Origin: Hydractinia symbiolongicarpus
Taxonomy: Eukaryota > Cnidaria > Hydrozoa > Anthoathecata > Hydractiniidae
Assembly: GCF_029227915.1 (NCBI RefSeq)
Contig: NC_079881.1
Coordinates: 10,106,001 to 10,170,000, forward strand
Reading direction: 5' to 3'
DNA length: 64,000 nt
A program made the position numbers and the translations under genes. Under the pieces are notes generated by a model that did not search any database, was not told where the DNA came from, and saw only the letters and a program-made list of their open reading frames with translations. Within the stretch, counting starts at the first letter, position 1. Each line of letters opens with the position of its first letter. Below, piece by piece: positions 8,080 through 18,869 of this stretch.

Positions 8080-8632
8080 TGATTCCGCCCGGGCTCGAAC
8101 CGGGGACCTTGCGCGTGTGAAGCGCACGTGATAACCGCTACACTACGGAATCCAATGAATTTTGGAACCTATGACGAAGGAAAGAAATACAAGGCTAAAA
8201 TAGCTAGAGAAAAAAGCAAAAACATGTCGCTTTTTAGTTGCAAGATTCCGTAGTTTAATGGTTATCACGTGCGCTTAACACGCGCAAGGTCCCCGGTTCG
8301 AGCCCGGGCGGAATCATTGATGTTTCCGCGAAGCGAACCTCGGAAGAGCCTCTGTAGGTTCCATGGTGTAATGGTTAGCACTCAGGACTCTGAATCCTGC
8401 GATCCGAGTTCAAGTCTCGGTGGAACCTGTGCCGTTATTTGTGCCTCGGAAGCACCTATTGGGCGTTTGGAAGCAACGGCACTTCAAATATTTTAGTCAT
8501 TTGCAAGAAGACATTGTAATAACAACGTTCTTCTGAAATGCATCAGATTAGGGCACAGTGCCCTGTTAGCGCAGTAGGCAGCGCGTCAGTCTCATAATCT
8601 GAAGGTCGTGAGTTCGATCCGCACACAGGGCA
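8080..8632. tRNA. Unit 14: Val-CAC(-), Val-AAC, Gln-CTG, Met-CAT
   Basis: Val- 8080..8152; Val+ 8244..8316 (A-box variant TAGTTTAATGG, shared with unit 18); Gln 8357..8428; Met 8560..8632 (C4 acceptor variant; T-stem mismatch). Confidence 0.94.
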
Positions 8633-8696
8633 AGGCTTTTAAAAGCCGCAGTGAATCAAATATTTGACGCCTATTACAAAACTAGCAACTCAACAA

Positions 8697-9249
8697 TGAT
8701 TCCGGCCGGGCTCGAACCGGGGACCTTGCGCGTGTGAAGCGCACGTGATAACCGCTACACTACGGAATCCAATGAATTTTGGAACCTATGACGAAGGAAA
8801 GAAATACAAGGCTAAAATAGTTAGAGAAAAAAGCAAAAACATGTCGCTTTTTAGTTGCCAGATTCCGTAGTATAGTGGTTATCACGTGCGCTTAACACGC
8901 GCAAGGTCCGCGGTTCGAGCCCGGGCGGAATCATTGATGTTTCCGCGAAGCGAACCTCGGAAGAGCCTCTGTAGGTTCCATGGTGTAATGGTTAGCACTC
9001 AGGACTCTGAATCCTGCGATCCCAGTTCAAGTCTCGGTGGAACCTGTGCCGTTAGTTGTGCCTCGGAAGCACCTATTGGGCGTTTGGAAGCAACGGCACT
9101 TCAAATATTTTAATCATTTGCAAGAAGACATTGTATTAAGAACGTTCTTCTGAAATGCATCGGAGTAGGGCACAATGCCTTGTTAGCGCAGTAGGCAGCG
9201 CGTCAGTCTCATAATCTGAAGGTCGTGAGTTCGATCCTCACATAGGGCA
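8697..9249. tRNA. Unit 15: Val-CAC(-), Val-AAC, Gln-CTG, Met-CAT
   Basis: Val- 8697..8769; Val+ 8861..8933 (T-stem C to G mismatch, shared with units 20, 24, 31, 33); Gln 8974..9045; Met 9177..9249 (acceptor C to T). Confidence 0.94.
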
Positions 9250-9313
9250 AGGCTTTTAAAAGCCGCAGTGAATCAAATGTTTGACGCCTATTACAAAACT
9301 AGCAACTCAACAA

Positions 9314-9866
9314 TGATTCCGCCCGGGCTCGAACCGGGGACCTTGGGCGTGTGAAGCGCACGTGATAACCGCTACACTACGGAATCCAATGAATTTTGGA
9401 ACCTATGACGAAGGAAAGAAATACAAGGCTAAAATAGCTAGAGAAAAAAGCAAAAACATGTCGCTTTTTAGTTGCCAGATTCCGTATTTTAGTGGTTATC
9501 ACGTGCGCTTAACACGCGCAAGGTCCCCGGTTCGAGCCCGGGCGGAATCATTGATGTTTCCGCGAAGCGAACCTCGGAAGAGCCTCTGTAGGTTCCATGG
9601 TGTAATGGTTAGCACTCAGGACTCTGAATCCTGCGATCCGAGTTCAAGTCTCGGTGGAACCTGTGCCGTTAGTTGTGCCTCGGAAGCACCTATTGGGCGT
9701 TTGGAAGCAACAGCACTTCAAATATTTTAGTCATTTGCAAGAAGACATTGTAATAACAACGTTCTTCTGAAATGCATCGGTTTGGGGCACAGTGCCTTGT
9801 TAGCGCAGAAGGCAGCGCGTCAGTCTCATAATCTGAAGGTCGTGAGTTCGATCCTCACACAGGGCA
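9314..9866. tRNA. Unit 16: Val-CAC(-), Val-AAC, Gln-CTG, Met-CAT
   Basis: Val- 9314..9386 (anticodon-stem mismatch); Val+ 9478..9550 (A-box variant TATTTTAGTGG with an internal T4); Gln 9591..9662; Met 9794..9866. Confidence 0.93.
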
Positions 9867-9930
9867 AGGCTTTTAAAAGCCGCAGTGAATCAAATGTTTG
9901 ACGCCTATTACAAAACTAGCAACTCAACAA

Positions 9931-9984
9931 TGATTCCGGCGCTTAACACGCGCAAGGTCCCCGGTTCGAGCCCGGGCGGAATCA
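9931..9984 (+). pseudogene. D-arm-less Val remnant from Val-Val fusion (unit 17)
   Basis: A 183-bp deletion joins the first bases of the minus-strand Val locus (TGATTCCGG) to the plus Val anticodon arm. Because the acceptor strands of the inverted Val genes read alike on plus, the product keeps a full acceptor stem, anticodon AAC and T-arm but no D-arm or A box. About 53 nt. Confidence 0.85.
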
Positions 9985-10300
9985 TTGATGTTTCCGCGAA
10001 GCGAACCTCGGAAGAGCCTCTGTAGGTTCCATGGTGTAATGGATAGCACTCAGGACTCTGAATCCTGCGATCCGAGTTCAAGTCTCGGTGGAACCTGTGC
10101 CGTTATTTGTGCCTCGGAAGCACCTATTGGGCGTTTGGAAGCAACGGCACTTCAAATATTTTAGTCATTTGCAAGAAGACATTGTATTAAGAACGTTCTT
10201 CTGAAATGCATCGGATTAGGGCACAGTGCCTTGTTAGCGCAGTAGGCAGCGCGTCAGTCTCATAATCTGAAGGTCGTGAGTTCGATCCTCACACAGGGCA
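9931..10300. tRNA. Unit 17 (deleted): Val remnant, Gln-CTG, Met-CAT
   Basis: A 183-bp deletion removed Val-, the divergent spacer and the 5' half of Val+. Fused Val remnant 9931..9984; Gln 10025..10096; Met 10228..10300. Confidence 0.93.
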
Positions 10301-10364
10301 AGGCTTTTAAAAGCCGCAGTGAATCAAATTTTTGACGCCTATTACAAAACTAGCAACTCAACAA

Positions 10365-10917
10365 TGATTCCGCCCGGGCTCGAACCGGGGACCTTGCGCG
10401 TGTGAAGCGCACGTGATAACCGCTACACTACGGAATCCAATGAATTTTGGAACCTATGACGAAGGAAAGAAATACAAGGCTAAAATAGCTAGAGAAAAAA
10501 GCAAAAACATGTCGCTTTTTAGTTGCCAGATTCCGTAGTTTAATGGTTATCACGTGCGCTTAACACGCGCAAGGTCCCCGGTTCGAGCCCGGGCGGAATC
10601 ATTGATGTTTCCGCGAAGCGAACCTCGGAAGAGCCTCTGTAGGTTCCATGGTGTAATGGTTAGCACTCAGGACTCTGAATCCTGCGATCCGAGTTCAAGT
10701 CTCGGTGGAACCTGTGCCGTTATTTGTGCCTCGGAAGCACCTATTGGGCGTTTGGAAGCAACGGCACTTCAAATATTTTAGTCATTTGCAAGAAGACATT
10801 GTAATAACAACGTTCTTCTGAAATGCATCAGATTAGGGCACAGTGCCCTGTTAGCGCAGTAGGCAGCGCGTCAGTCTCATAATCTGAAGGTCGTGAGTTC
10901 GATCCTCACATAGGGCA
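10365..10917. tRNA. Unit 18: Val-CAC(-), Val-AAC, Gln-CTG, Met-CAT
   Basis: Val- 10365..10437; Val+ 10529..10601; Gln 10642..10713; Met 10845..10917. Near copy of unit 14. Confidence 0.94.
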
Positions 10918-10981
10918 AGGCTTTTAAAAGCCGCAGTGAATCAAATGTTTGACGCCTATTACAAAACTAGCAACTCAACAA

Positions 10982-11534
10982 TGATTCCGCCCGGGCTCGA
11001 ACCGGGGACCTTGGGCGTGTGAAGCGCACGTGATAACCGCTACACTACGGAATCCAATGAATTTTGGAACCTATGACGAAGGAAAGAAATACAAGGCTAA
11101 AATAGCTAGAGAAAAAAGCAAAAACATGTCGCTTTTTAATTGCCAGATTCCGTATTTTAGTGGTTATCACGTGCGCTTAACACGCGCAAGGTCCCCGGTT
11201 CGAGCCCGGGCGGAATCATTGATGTTTCCGCGAAGCGAACCTCGGAAGAGCCTCTGTAGGTTCCATGGTGTAATGGTTAGCACTCAGGACTCTGAATCCT
11301 GCGATCCGAGTTCAAGTCTCGGTGGAACCTGTGCCGTTAGTTGTGCCTCGGAAGCACCTATTGGGCGTTTGGAAGCAACGGCACTTCAAATATTTCAGTC
11401 ATTTGCAAGAAGACATTGTAATAACAACGTTCTTCTGAAATGCATCAGATTAGGGCACAGCGCCTTGTTAGCGCAGTAGGCAGCAGGTAATTCTCATAAT
11501 CTGAAGGTCGTGAGTTCGATCCACACACAGGGCA
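10982..11534. tRNA. Unit 19: Val-CAC(-), Val-AAC, Gln-CTG, degenerate Met
   Basis: Val- 10982..11054; Val+ 11146..11218 (internal T4); Gln 11259..11330; Met 11462..11534 (broken anticodon stem). The Gln T4 terminator is TTTC here. Confidence 0.92.
11462..11534 (+). pseudogene. Degenerate tRNA-Met (unit 19)
   Basis: The 5' anticodon strand reads TAATT instead of TCAGT, so most of the anticodon stem cannot pair; the T-stem has CCACAC instead of CCTCAC. Same form in units 21 and 28. Confidence 0.82.
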
Positions 11535-11598
11535 AGGCTTTTAAAAGCCGCAGTGAATCAAATGTTTGACGCCTATTACAAAACTAGCAACTCAACAA

Positions 11599-12151
11599 TG
11601 ATTCCGCCCGGGCTCGAACCGGGGACCTTGCGCGTGTGAAGCGCACGTGATAACCGCTACACTACGGAATCCAATGAATTTTGGAACCTATGACGAAGGA
11701 AAGAAATACAAGGCTAAAATAGTTAGAGAAAAAAGCAAAAACATGTCGCTTTTTAGTTGCCAGATTCCGTAGTATAGTGGTTATCACGTGCGCTTAACAC
11801 GCGCAAGGTCCGCGGTTCGAGCCCGGGCGGAATCATTGATGTTTCCGCGAAGCGAACCTCGGAAGAGCCTCTGTAGGTTCCATGGTGTAATGGTTAGCAC
11901 TCAGGACTCTGAATCCTGCGATCCGAGTTCAAGTCTCGGTGGAACCTGTGCCGTTATTTGTGCCTCGGAAGCACCTATTGGGCGTTTGGAAGCAACGGCA
12001 CATCAAATATTTTAGTCATTTGCAAGAAGACATTGTATTAAGAACGTTCTTCTGAAATGCATCGGAGTAGGGCACAGTGCCTTGTTAGCGCAGTAGGCAG
12101 CGCGTCAGTCTCATAATCTGAAGGTCGTGAGTTCGATCCTCACATAGGGCA
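11599..12151. tRNA. Unit 20: Val-CAC(-), Val-AAC, Gln-CTG, Met-CAT
   Basis: Val- 11599..11671; Val+ 11763..11835; Gln 11876..11947; Met 12079..12151. Similar to unit 15. Confidence 0.94.
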
Positions 12152-12215
12152 AGGCTTTTAAAAGCCGCAGTGAATCAAATGTTTGACGCCTATTACAAAA
12201 CTAGCAACTCAACAA

Positions 12216-12768
12216 TGATTCCGCCCGGGCTCGAACCGGGGACCTTGGGCGTGTGAAGCGCACGTGATAACCGCTACACTACGGAATCCAATGAATTTTG
12301 GAACCTATGACGAAGGAAAGAAATACAAGGCTAAAATAGCTAGAGAAAAAAGCAAAAACATGTCGCTTTTTAGTTGCCAGATTCCGTATTTTAGTGGTTA
12401 TCACGTGCGCTTAACACGCGCAAGGTCCCCGGTTCGAGCCCGGGCGGAATCATTGATGTTTCCGCGAAGCGAACCTCGGAAGAGCCTCTGTAGGTTCCAT
12501 GGTGTAATGGTTAGCACTCAGGACTCTGAATCCTGCGATCCGAGTTCAAGTCTCGGTGGAACCTGTGCCGTTAGTTGTGCCTCGGAAGCACCTATTGGGC
12601 GTTTGGAAGCAACGGCACTTCAAATATTTCAGTCATTTGCAAGAAGACATTGTAATAACAACGTTCTTCTGAAATGCATCAGATTAGGGCACAGCGCCTT
12701 GTTAGCGCAGTAGGCAGCAGGTAATTCTCATAATCTGAAGGTCGTGAGTTCGATCCACACACAGGGCA
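12216..12768. tRNA. Unit 21: Val-CAC(-), Val-AAC, Gln-CTG, degenerate Met
   Basis: Val- 12216..12288; Val+ 12380..12452; Gln 12493..12564; Met 12696..12768 (broken anticodon stem). Near copy of unit 19; Gln T4 lost. Confidence 0.92.
12696..12768 (+). pseudogene. Degenerate tRNA-Met (unit 21)
   Basis: Same broken anticodon and T stems as the Met of unit 19, 1,234 bp upstream. Confidence 0.82.
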
Positions 12769-12832
12769 AGGCTTTTAAAAGCCGCAGTGAATCAAATGTT
12801 TGACGCCTATTACAAAACTAGCAACTCAACAA

Positions 12833-13383
12833 TGATTCCGCCCGGGCTCGAACCGGGGACCTTGCGCGTGTGAAGCGCACGTGATAACCGCTACACTACG
12901 GAATCCAAGGCATTTTGGAACCGATGACGAAGGAAGCAATACAAGGCTAAAATAGCTAGAGAAAAAAGCAAAAACATATCGCTTGTTAGTTGCCAGATTC
13001 CGTAGTGTAGTGGTTATCACGTGCGTTTAACACGCGCAAGGTCCCCGGTTCGAGCCCGGGCGGAATCATTGATGTTTTCGCGAAGCGAACCTCGGAAGAG
13101 CCTCTGTAGGTTCCATGGTGTAATGGTTAGCACTCAGGACTCTGAATCCTGCGATCCGAGTTCAAGTCTCGGTGGAACCTGTGCCGTTAGTTGTGCCTCG
13201 GAAGCACCTATTGGGCGTTTGGAAGCAACGGCACTTGAAATATTTTAGCATTTGCAAAAAGACATTGTAATAACAACGTTCTTCTGAAATGCATCGGATT
13301 AGGGCACAGTGCCTTGTTAGCGCAGTAGGCAGCGCGTCAGTCTCATAATCTGAAAGTCGTGAGTTCGATCCTCACACAGGGCA
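12833..13383. tRNA. Unit 22: Val-CAC(-), Val-AAC, Gln-CTG, Met-CAT
   Basis: Val- 12833..12905; Val+ 12996..13068; Gln 13109..13180; Met 13311..13383. T4 run in the Val-Gln spacer. Confidence 0.95.
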
Positions 13384-13447
13384 AGGCTTTTAAAAGCTGC
13401 AATGAATCAAGTGTTTGACGCCTATTACAAAACTAGCAACTCAACAA

Positions 13448-13999
13448 TGATTCCGCCCGGGCTCGAACCGGGGACCTTGGGCGTGTGAAGCGCACGTGAT
13501 AACCGCTACACTACGGAATCCAATGAATTTTGGAACCGATGACGAAGGAAAGCAATACAAGGCTAAAATAGCTAGAGAAAAAGCAAAAACATGTCGCTTG
13601 TTAGTTGCCAGATTCCGTAGTGTAGTGGTTATCACGTGCGCTTTACACGCGCAAGGTCCCTGGTTCGAGCCCGGGCGGAATCATTGATGTTTCCGCGAAT
13701 CGAACCTCGGAAGGGCCTCTGTAGGTTCCATGGTGTAATGGTTAGCACTCAGGACTCTGAATCCTGCGATCCGAGTTCAAGTCTCGGTGGAACCTGTGCC
13801 GTTATTTGTGCCTCGGAAGCACCTATTGGGTGTTTGGAAGCAACGGCACTTCAAATATTTTAGTCATTTGCAAGAAGACATTGTAATAACAACGTTCTTC
13901 TGAAATGCATCAGATTAGGGCACAGTGCCCTGTTAGCGCAGTAGGCAGCGCGTCAGTCTCATAATCTGAAGGTCGTGAGTTCGATCCTCACACAGGGCA
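13448..13999. tRNA. Unit 23: Val-CAC(-), Val-TAC, Gln-CTG, Met-CAT
   Basis: Val- 13448..13520; Val+ 13611..13683 (first TAC copy from the left; one T-stem C to T); Gln 13724..13795; Met 13927..13999 (C4 acceptor). Confidence 0.95.
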
Positions 14000-14063
14000 A
14001 GGCTTTTAAAAGCCGCAGTGAATCAAATGTTTGACGCCTATTACAAAACTAGCAACTCAACAA

Positions 14064-14616
14064 TGATTCCGGCCGGGCTCGAACCGGGGACCTTGCGCGT
14101 GTGAAGCGCACGTGATAACCGCTACACTACGGAATCCAATGAATTTTGGAACCTATGACGAAGGAAAGAAATACAAGGCTAAAATAGTTAGAGAAAAAAG
14201 CAAAAACATGTCGCTTTTTAGTTGCCAGATTCCGTAGTATAGTGGTTATCACGTGCGCTTAACACGTGCAAGGTCCGCGGTTCGAGCCCGGGCGGAATCA
14301 TTGATGTTTCCGCGAAGCGAACCTCGGAAGAGCCTCTGTAGGTTCCATGGTGTAATGGTTAGCACTCAGGACTCTGAATCCTGCGATCCGAGTTCAAGTC
14401 TCGGTGGAACCTGTGCCGTTAGTTGTGCCTCGGAAGCACCTATTGGGCGTTTGGAAGCAACGGCACTTGAAATATTTTATTCATTTGCAAGAAGACATTG
14501 TAATAACAACGTTCTTCTGAAATGCATCGGATTAGTGCACAGTGCCTTGTTAGCGCAGTAGGCAGCGCGTCAGTCTCATAATCTGAAAGTCGTGAGTTCG
14601 ATCCTCACACAGGTCA
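14064..14616. tRNA. Unit 24: Val-CAC(-), Val-AAC, Gln-CTG, Met-CAT
   Basis: Val- 14064..14136; Val+ 14228..14300; Gln 14341..14412; Met 14544..14616 (3' acceptor G to T mismatch). Confidence 0.94.
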
Positions 14617-14680
14617 AGGCTTTTAAAAGCTGCAATGAATCAAGTGTTTGACGCCTATTACAAAACTAGCAACTCAACAA

Positions 14681-15233
14681 TGATTCCGGCCGGGCTCGAA
14701 CCGGGGACCTTGCGCGTGTGAAACGCACGTGATAACCGCTACACTACGGAATCCAATGAATTTTGGAACCTATGACGAAGAAAAGAAATACAAGGCTAAA
14801 ATAGCTAGAGAAAAAAGCAAAAACATGTCGCTTTTTAGTTGCCAGATTCCGTAGTATAGTGGTTATCACGTGCGCGTAACACGCGCAAGGTCCCCGGTTC
14901 GAGCCCGGGCGGAATCATTGATGTTTCCGCGAAGCGAACCTCGGAAGAGCCTCTGTAGGTTCCATCGTGTAATGGTTAGCACTCAGGACTCTGAATCCTG
15001 CGATCCGAGTTCAAGTCCTGGTGGAACCTGTGCCGTTAGTTGTGCCTCGGAAGCACCTATTGGGCGTTTGGAAGCAACGGCACTTGAAATATTTTAGTCA
15101 TTTGCAAGAAGACATTGTAATAACAACGTTCTTCTGAAATGCATCGGATTAGGGCACAGTGCCTTGTTAGCGCAGTAGGCAGCGCGTCAGTCTCATAATC
15201 TGAAAGTCGTGAGTTCGATCCTCACACAGGTCA
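14681..15233. tRNA. Unit 25: Val-CAC(-), Val-AAC, Gln-CTG, Met-CAT
   Basis: Val- 14681..14753; Val+ 14845..14917 (loop GTAACAC); Gln 14958..15029; Met 15161..15233 (acceptor mismatch). Tandem twin of unit 26. Confidence 0.94.
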
Positions 15234-15297
15234 AGGCTTTTAAAAGCTGCAATGAATCAAGTGTTTGACGCCTATTACAAAACTAGCAACTCAACAA

Positions 15298-15850
15298 TGA
15301 TTCCGGCCGGGCTCGAACCGGGGACCTTGCGCGTGTGAAACGCACGTGATAACCGCTACACTACGGAATCCAATGAATTTTGGAACCTATGACGAAGAAA
15401 AGAAATACAAGGCTAAAATAGCTAGAGAAAAAAGCAAAAACATGTCGCTTTTTAGTTGCCAGATTCCGTAGTATAGTGGTTATCACGTGCGCGTAACACG
15501 CGCAAGGTCCCCGGTTCGAGCCCGGGCGGAATCATTGATGTTTCCGCGAAGCGAACCTCGGAAGAGCCTCTGTAGGTTCCATGGTGTAATGGTTAGCACT
15601 CAGGACTCTGAATCCTGCGATCCGAGTTCAAGTCCTGGTGGAACCTGTGCCGTTAGTTGTGCCTCGGAAGCACCTATTGGGCGTTTGGAAGCAACGGCAC
15701 TTGAAATATTTTAGTCATTTGCAAGAAGACATTGTAATAACAACGTTCTTCTGAAATGCATCGGATTAGGGCACAGTGCCTTGTTAGCGCAGTAGGCAGC
15801 GCGTCAGTCTCATAATCTGAAAGTCGTGAGTTCGATCCTCACACAGGGCA
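15298..15850. tRNA. Unit 26: Val-CAC(-), Val-AAC, Gln-CTG, Met-CAT
   Basis: Val- 15298..15370; Val+ 15462..15534 (loop GTAACAC); Gln 15575..15646; Met 15778..15850. Confidence 0.94.
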
Positions 15851-16006
15851 AGGCTTTTAAAAGCTGCAATGAATCAAGTGTTTGACGCCTATTACAAAAC
15901 TAGCAACTCAACAATGATTCCGCCCGGGCTCGAACCGGGGATCTTGCGCGTGTGAAGCGCACGTGATAACCGCTACACTACGGAATCCAATGAATTTTGG
16001 AACCTA

Positions 16007-16026
16007 TTCGCGCCCGGGCGGAATCA
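16007..16026 (+). pseudogene. 3' stub of tRNA-Val (unit 27)
   Basis: Only the T-loop, 3' T-stem and 3' acceptor strand remain after a 125-bp deletion from the divergent spacer into Val+. Confidence 0.85.
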
Positions 16027-16066
16027 TTGATGTTTCCGCGAAGCAAATCTCGGAAGAGCCTCTGTA

Positions 16067-16138
16067 GGTTCCATGGTGTAATGGTTAGCACTCAGGACTC
16101 TAAATCCTGCGATCCGAGTTCAAGTCTCGGTGGAACCT
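16067..16138 (+). tRNA. tRNA-Gln body with anticodon CTA (unit 27)
   Basis: Anticodon CTA in an otherwise consensus Gln body, next to a deleted Val gene. Duplicated together with that deletion in unit 34. Confidence 0.87.
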
Positions 16139-16269
16139 GTGCCGTTATTTGTGCCTCGGAAGCACCTATTGGGCGTTTGGAAGCAACGGCACATCAAATA
16201 TTTTAGTCATTTGCAAGAAGACATTGTATTAAGAACGTTCTTCTGAAATGCATCGGAGTAGGGCACAGT

Positions 16270-16342
16270 GCCTTGTTAGCGCAGTAGGCAGCGCGTCAGT
16301 CACATAATCTGAAGGTCGTGAGTTCGATCCTCACATAGGGCA
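16270..16342 (+). tRNA. tRNA-Met(CAT) lacking U33 (unit 27)
   Basis: The loop reads CACATAA, with U33 changed to A. The acceptor also has a C-to-T change (ATAGGGC). Confidence 0.78.
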
Positions 16343-16570
16343 AGGCTTTTAAAAGCCGCAGTGAATCAAATGTTTGACGCCTATTACAAAACTAGCAACT
16401 CAACAATGATTCCGCCCGGGCTCGAACCGGGGACCTTGGGCGTGTGAAGCGCACGTGATAACCGCTACACTACGGAATCCAATCAAATTTGGAACCTATG
16501 ACGAAGGAAAGCAATACAAGGCTAAAATAGCTAGAGAAAAAAGCAAAAACATGTCGCTTGTTAGTTGCCA

Positions 16571-16643
16571 GATTTCGGTGTGTAGTTGTTATCACGTGCG
16601 CTTTACACGCGCAAGGTCCCCGGTTCGAGCCCGGGCGGAATCA
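16571..16643 (+). pseudogene. tRNA-Val(TAC) with lost U8 and D-loop G (unit 28)
   Basis: Reads GATTTCGGTGTGTAGTTG at the 5' end: U8 becomes G and one of the conserved D-loop GG pair is T. Tertiary folding and the A box should suffer. Same in unit 35. Confidence 0.7.
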
Positions 16644-16886
16644 TTGATGTTTCCGCGAAGCGAACCTCGGAAGAGCCTCTGTAGGTTCCATGGTGTAATG
16701 GTTAGCACTCAGGACTCTGAATCCTGCGATCCGAGTTCAAGTCTCGGTGGAACCTGTGCCGTTAGTTGTGCCTCGGAAGCACCTATTGGGCGTTTGGAAG
16801 CAACGGCACTTCAAATATTTCAGTCATTTGCAAGAAGACATTGTAATAACAACGTTCTTCTGAAATGCATCGGATTAGAGCACAGC

Positions 16887-16957
16887 GCCTTGTTAGCGCA
16901 GTAGGCAGCAGGTAATTCTCATAATCTGAAGGTCGTGAGTTCGATCCACACAGGGCA
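16887..16957 (+). pseudogene. Degenerate tRNA-Met, 71 nt (unit 28)
   Basis: Anticodon-stem damage as in units 19 and 21, plus a further 2-nt loss in the 3' T-stem strand. Confidence 0.82.
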
Positions 16958-17021
16958 AGGCTTTTAAAAGCCGCAGTGAATCAAATGTTTGACGCCTATT
17001 ACAAAACTAGCAACTCAACAA

Positions 17022-17573
17022 TGATTCCGCCCGGGCTCGAACCGGGGACCTTGCGCGTGTGAAGCGCACGTGATAACCGCTACAATACGGAATCCAAGGC
17101 ATTTTTGGAACCGATGACGAAGGAAGCAATACAAGGCTAAAATAGCTAGAGAAAAAAGCAAAAACATATCGCTTGTTAGTTGCCAGATTCCGTAGTGTAG
17201 TGGTTATCACGTGCGTTTAACACGCGCAAGGTCCCCGGTTCGAGCCCGGGCGGAATCATTGATGTTTCCGCGAAGCGAACCTCGGAAGAGCCTCTGTAAG
17301 TTCCATGGTGTAATGGTTAGCACTCAGGACTCTGAATCCTGCGATCCGAGTTCAAGTCTCGGTGGAACCTGTGCCGTTAGTTGTGCCTCGGAGGCACCTA
17401 TTGGGCGTTTGGAAGCAACGGCACTTGAAATATTTTAGCATTTGCAAAAAGACATTGTAATAACAACGTTCTTCTGAAATGCATCGGATTAGGGCACAGT
17501 GCCTTGTTAGCGCAGTAGGCAGCGCGTCAGTCTCATAATCTGAAAGTCGTGAGTTCGATCCTCACACAGGGCA
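17022..17573. tRNA. Unit 29: Val-CAC(-), Val-AAC, Gln-CTG, Met-CAT
   Basis: Val- 17022..17094; Val+ 17186..17258; Gln 17299..17370 (G1 to A); Met 17501..17573. Copy of unit 22. Confidence 0.94.
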
Positions 17574-17637
17574 AGTCTTTTAAAAGCTGCAATGAATCAA
17601 GTGTTTGACGCCTATTACAAAACTAGCAACTCAACAA

Positions 17638-18189
17638 TGATTCCGCCCGGGCTCGAACCGGGGACCTTGGGCGTGTGAAGCGCACGTGATAACCGCTACA
17701 CTACGGAATCCAATGAATTTTGGAACCGATGACGAAGGAAAGCAATACAAGGCTAAAATAGCTAGAGAAAAAGCAAAAACATGTCGCTTGTTAGTTGCCA
17801 GATTCCGTAGTGTAGTGGTTATCACGTGCGCTTTACACGCGCAAGGTCCCTGGTTCGAGCCCGGGCGGAATCATTGATGTTTCTGCGAATCGAACCTCGG
17901 AAGGGCCTCTGTAGGTTCCATGGTGTAATGGTTAGCACTCAGGACTCTGAATCCTGCGATCCGAGTTCAAGTCTCGGTGGAACCTGTGCCGTTATTTGTG
18001 CCTCGGAAGCACCTATTGGGCGTTTGGAAGCAACGGCACTTCAAATATTTTAGTCATTTGCAAGAAGACATTGTAATAACAACGTTCTTCTGAAATGCAT
18101 CAGATTAGGGCACAGTGCCCTGTTAGCGCAGCAGGCAGCGCGTCAGTCTCATAATCTGAAGGTCGTGAGTTCGATCCTCACACAGGGCA
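17638..18189. tRNA. Unit 30: Val-CAC(-), Val-TAC, Gln-CTG, Met-CAT
   Basis: Val- 17638..17710; Val+ 17801..17873; Gln 17914..17985; Met 18117..18189. Copy of unit 23. Confidence 0.95.
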
Positions 18190-18253
18190 AGGCTTTTAAA
18201 AGCCGCAGTGAATCAAATGTTTGACGCCTATTACAAAACTAGCAACTCAACAA

Positions 18254-18805
18254 TGATTCCGGCCGGGCTCGAACCGGGGACCTTGCGCGTGTGAAGCGCA
18301 CGTGATAACCGCTACACTACGGAATCCAATGAATTTTGGAACCTATGACGAAGGAAAGAAATACAAGGCTAAAATAGTTAGAGAAAAAAGCAAAAACATG
18401 TCGCTTTTTAGTTGCCAGATTCCGTAGTATAGTGGTTATCACGTGCGCTTAACACGCGCAAGGTCCGCGGTTCGAGCCCGGGCGGAATCATTGATGTTTC
18501 CGCGAAGCGAACCTCGGAAGAGCCTCTGCAGGTTCCATGGTGTAATGGTTAGCACTCAGGACTCTGAATCCTGCGATCCGAGTTCAAGTCTCGGTGGAAC
18601 CTGTGCCGTTAGTTGTGCCTCGGAAGCACCTATTGGGCGTTTGAAAGCAACGGCACTTGAAATATTTTAGCATTTGCAAAAAGACATTGTAATAACAACG
18701 TTCTTCTGAAATGCATCGGATTAGGGCACAGTGCCTTGTTAGCGCAGTAGGCAGCGCGTCAGTCTCATAATCTGAAAGTCGTGAGTTCGATCCTCACACA
18801 GGGCA
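18254..18805. tRNA. Unit 31: Val-CAC(-), Val-AAC, Gln-CTG, Met-CAT
   Basis: Val- 18254..18326; Val+ 18418..18490; Gln 18531..18602; Met 18733..18805. Copy of unit 24. Confidence 0.95.
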
Positions 18806-18869
18806 AGGCTTTTAAAAGCTGCAATGAATCAAGTGTTTGACGCCTATTACAAAACTAGCAACTCAACAA

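Larger units (their letters stand above)
15915..16342. tRNA. Unit 27 (deleted): Val-CAC(-), Val stub, Gln-body CTA, Met
   Basis: A 125-bp deletion removed most of the spacer and Val+. Val- 15915..15987; Val+ stub 16007..16026; Gln body 16067..16138 (CTA); Met 16270..16342 (U33 to A). Confidence 0.93.
16407..16957. tRNA. Unit 28: Val-CAC(-), degenerate Val-TAC, Gln-CTG, degenerate Met
   Basis: Val- 16407..16479; Val+ 16571..16643 (U8 and a D-loop G lost); Gln 16684..16755; Met 16887..16957 (71 nt, broken). Gln T4 lost. Confidence 0.91.

Noticed and set aside
11030-11479. Longer frames of 102 to 149 residues in some units
   Set aside because: They appear only where the stop in the Gln trailer T run is lost by one substitution, or where the frame extends back into the divergent spacer and minus Val. 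They are chance extensions.
12826-13020. Minus-strand frames of 64 to 78 residues
   Set aside because: They cover the Val pair and the A-rich spacer; the hydrophobic look comes from translating T-rich sequence.
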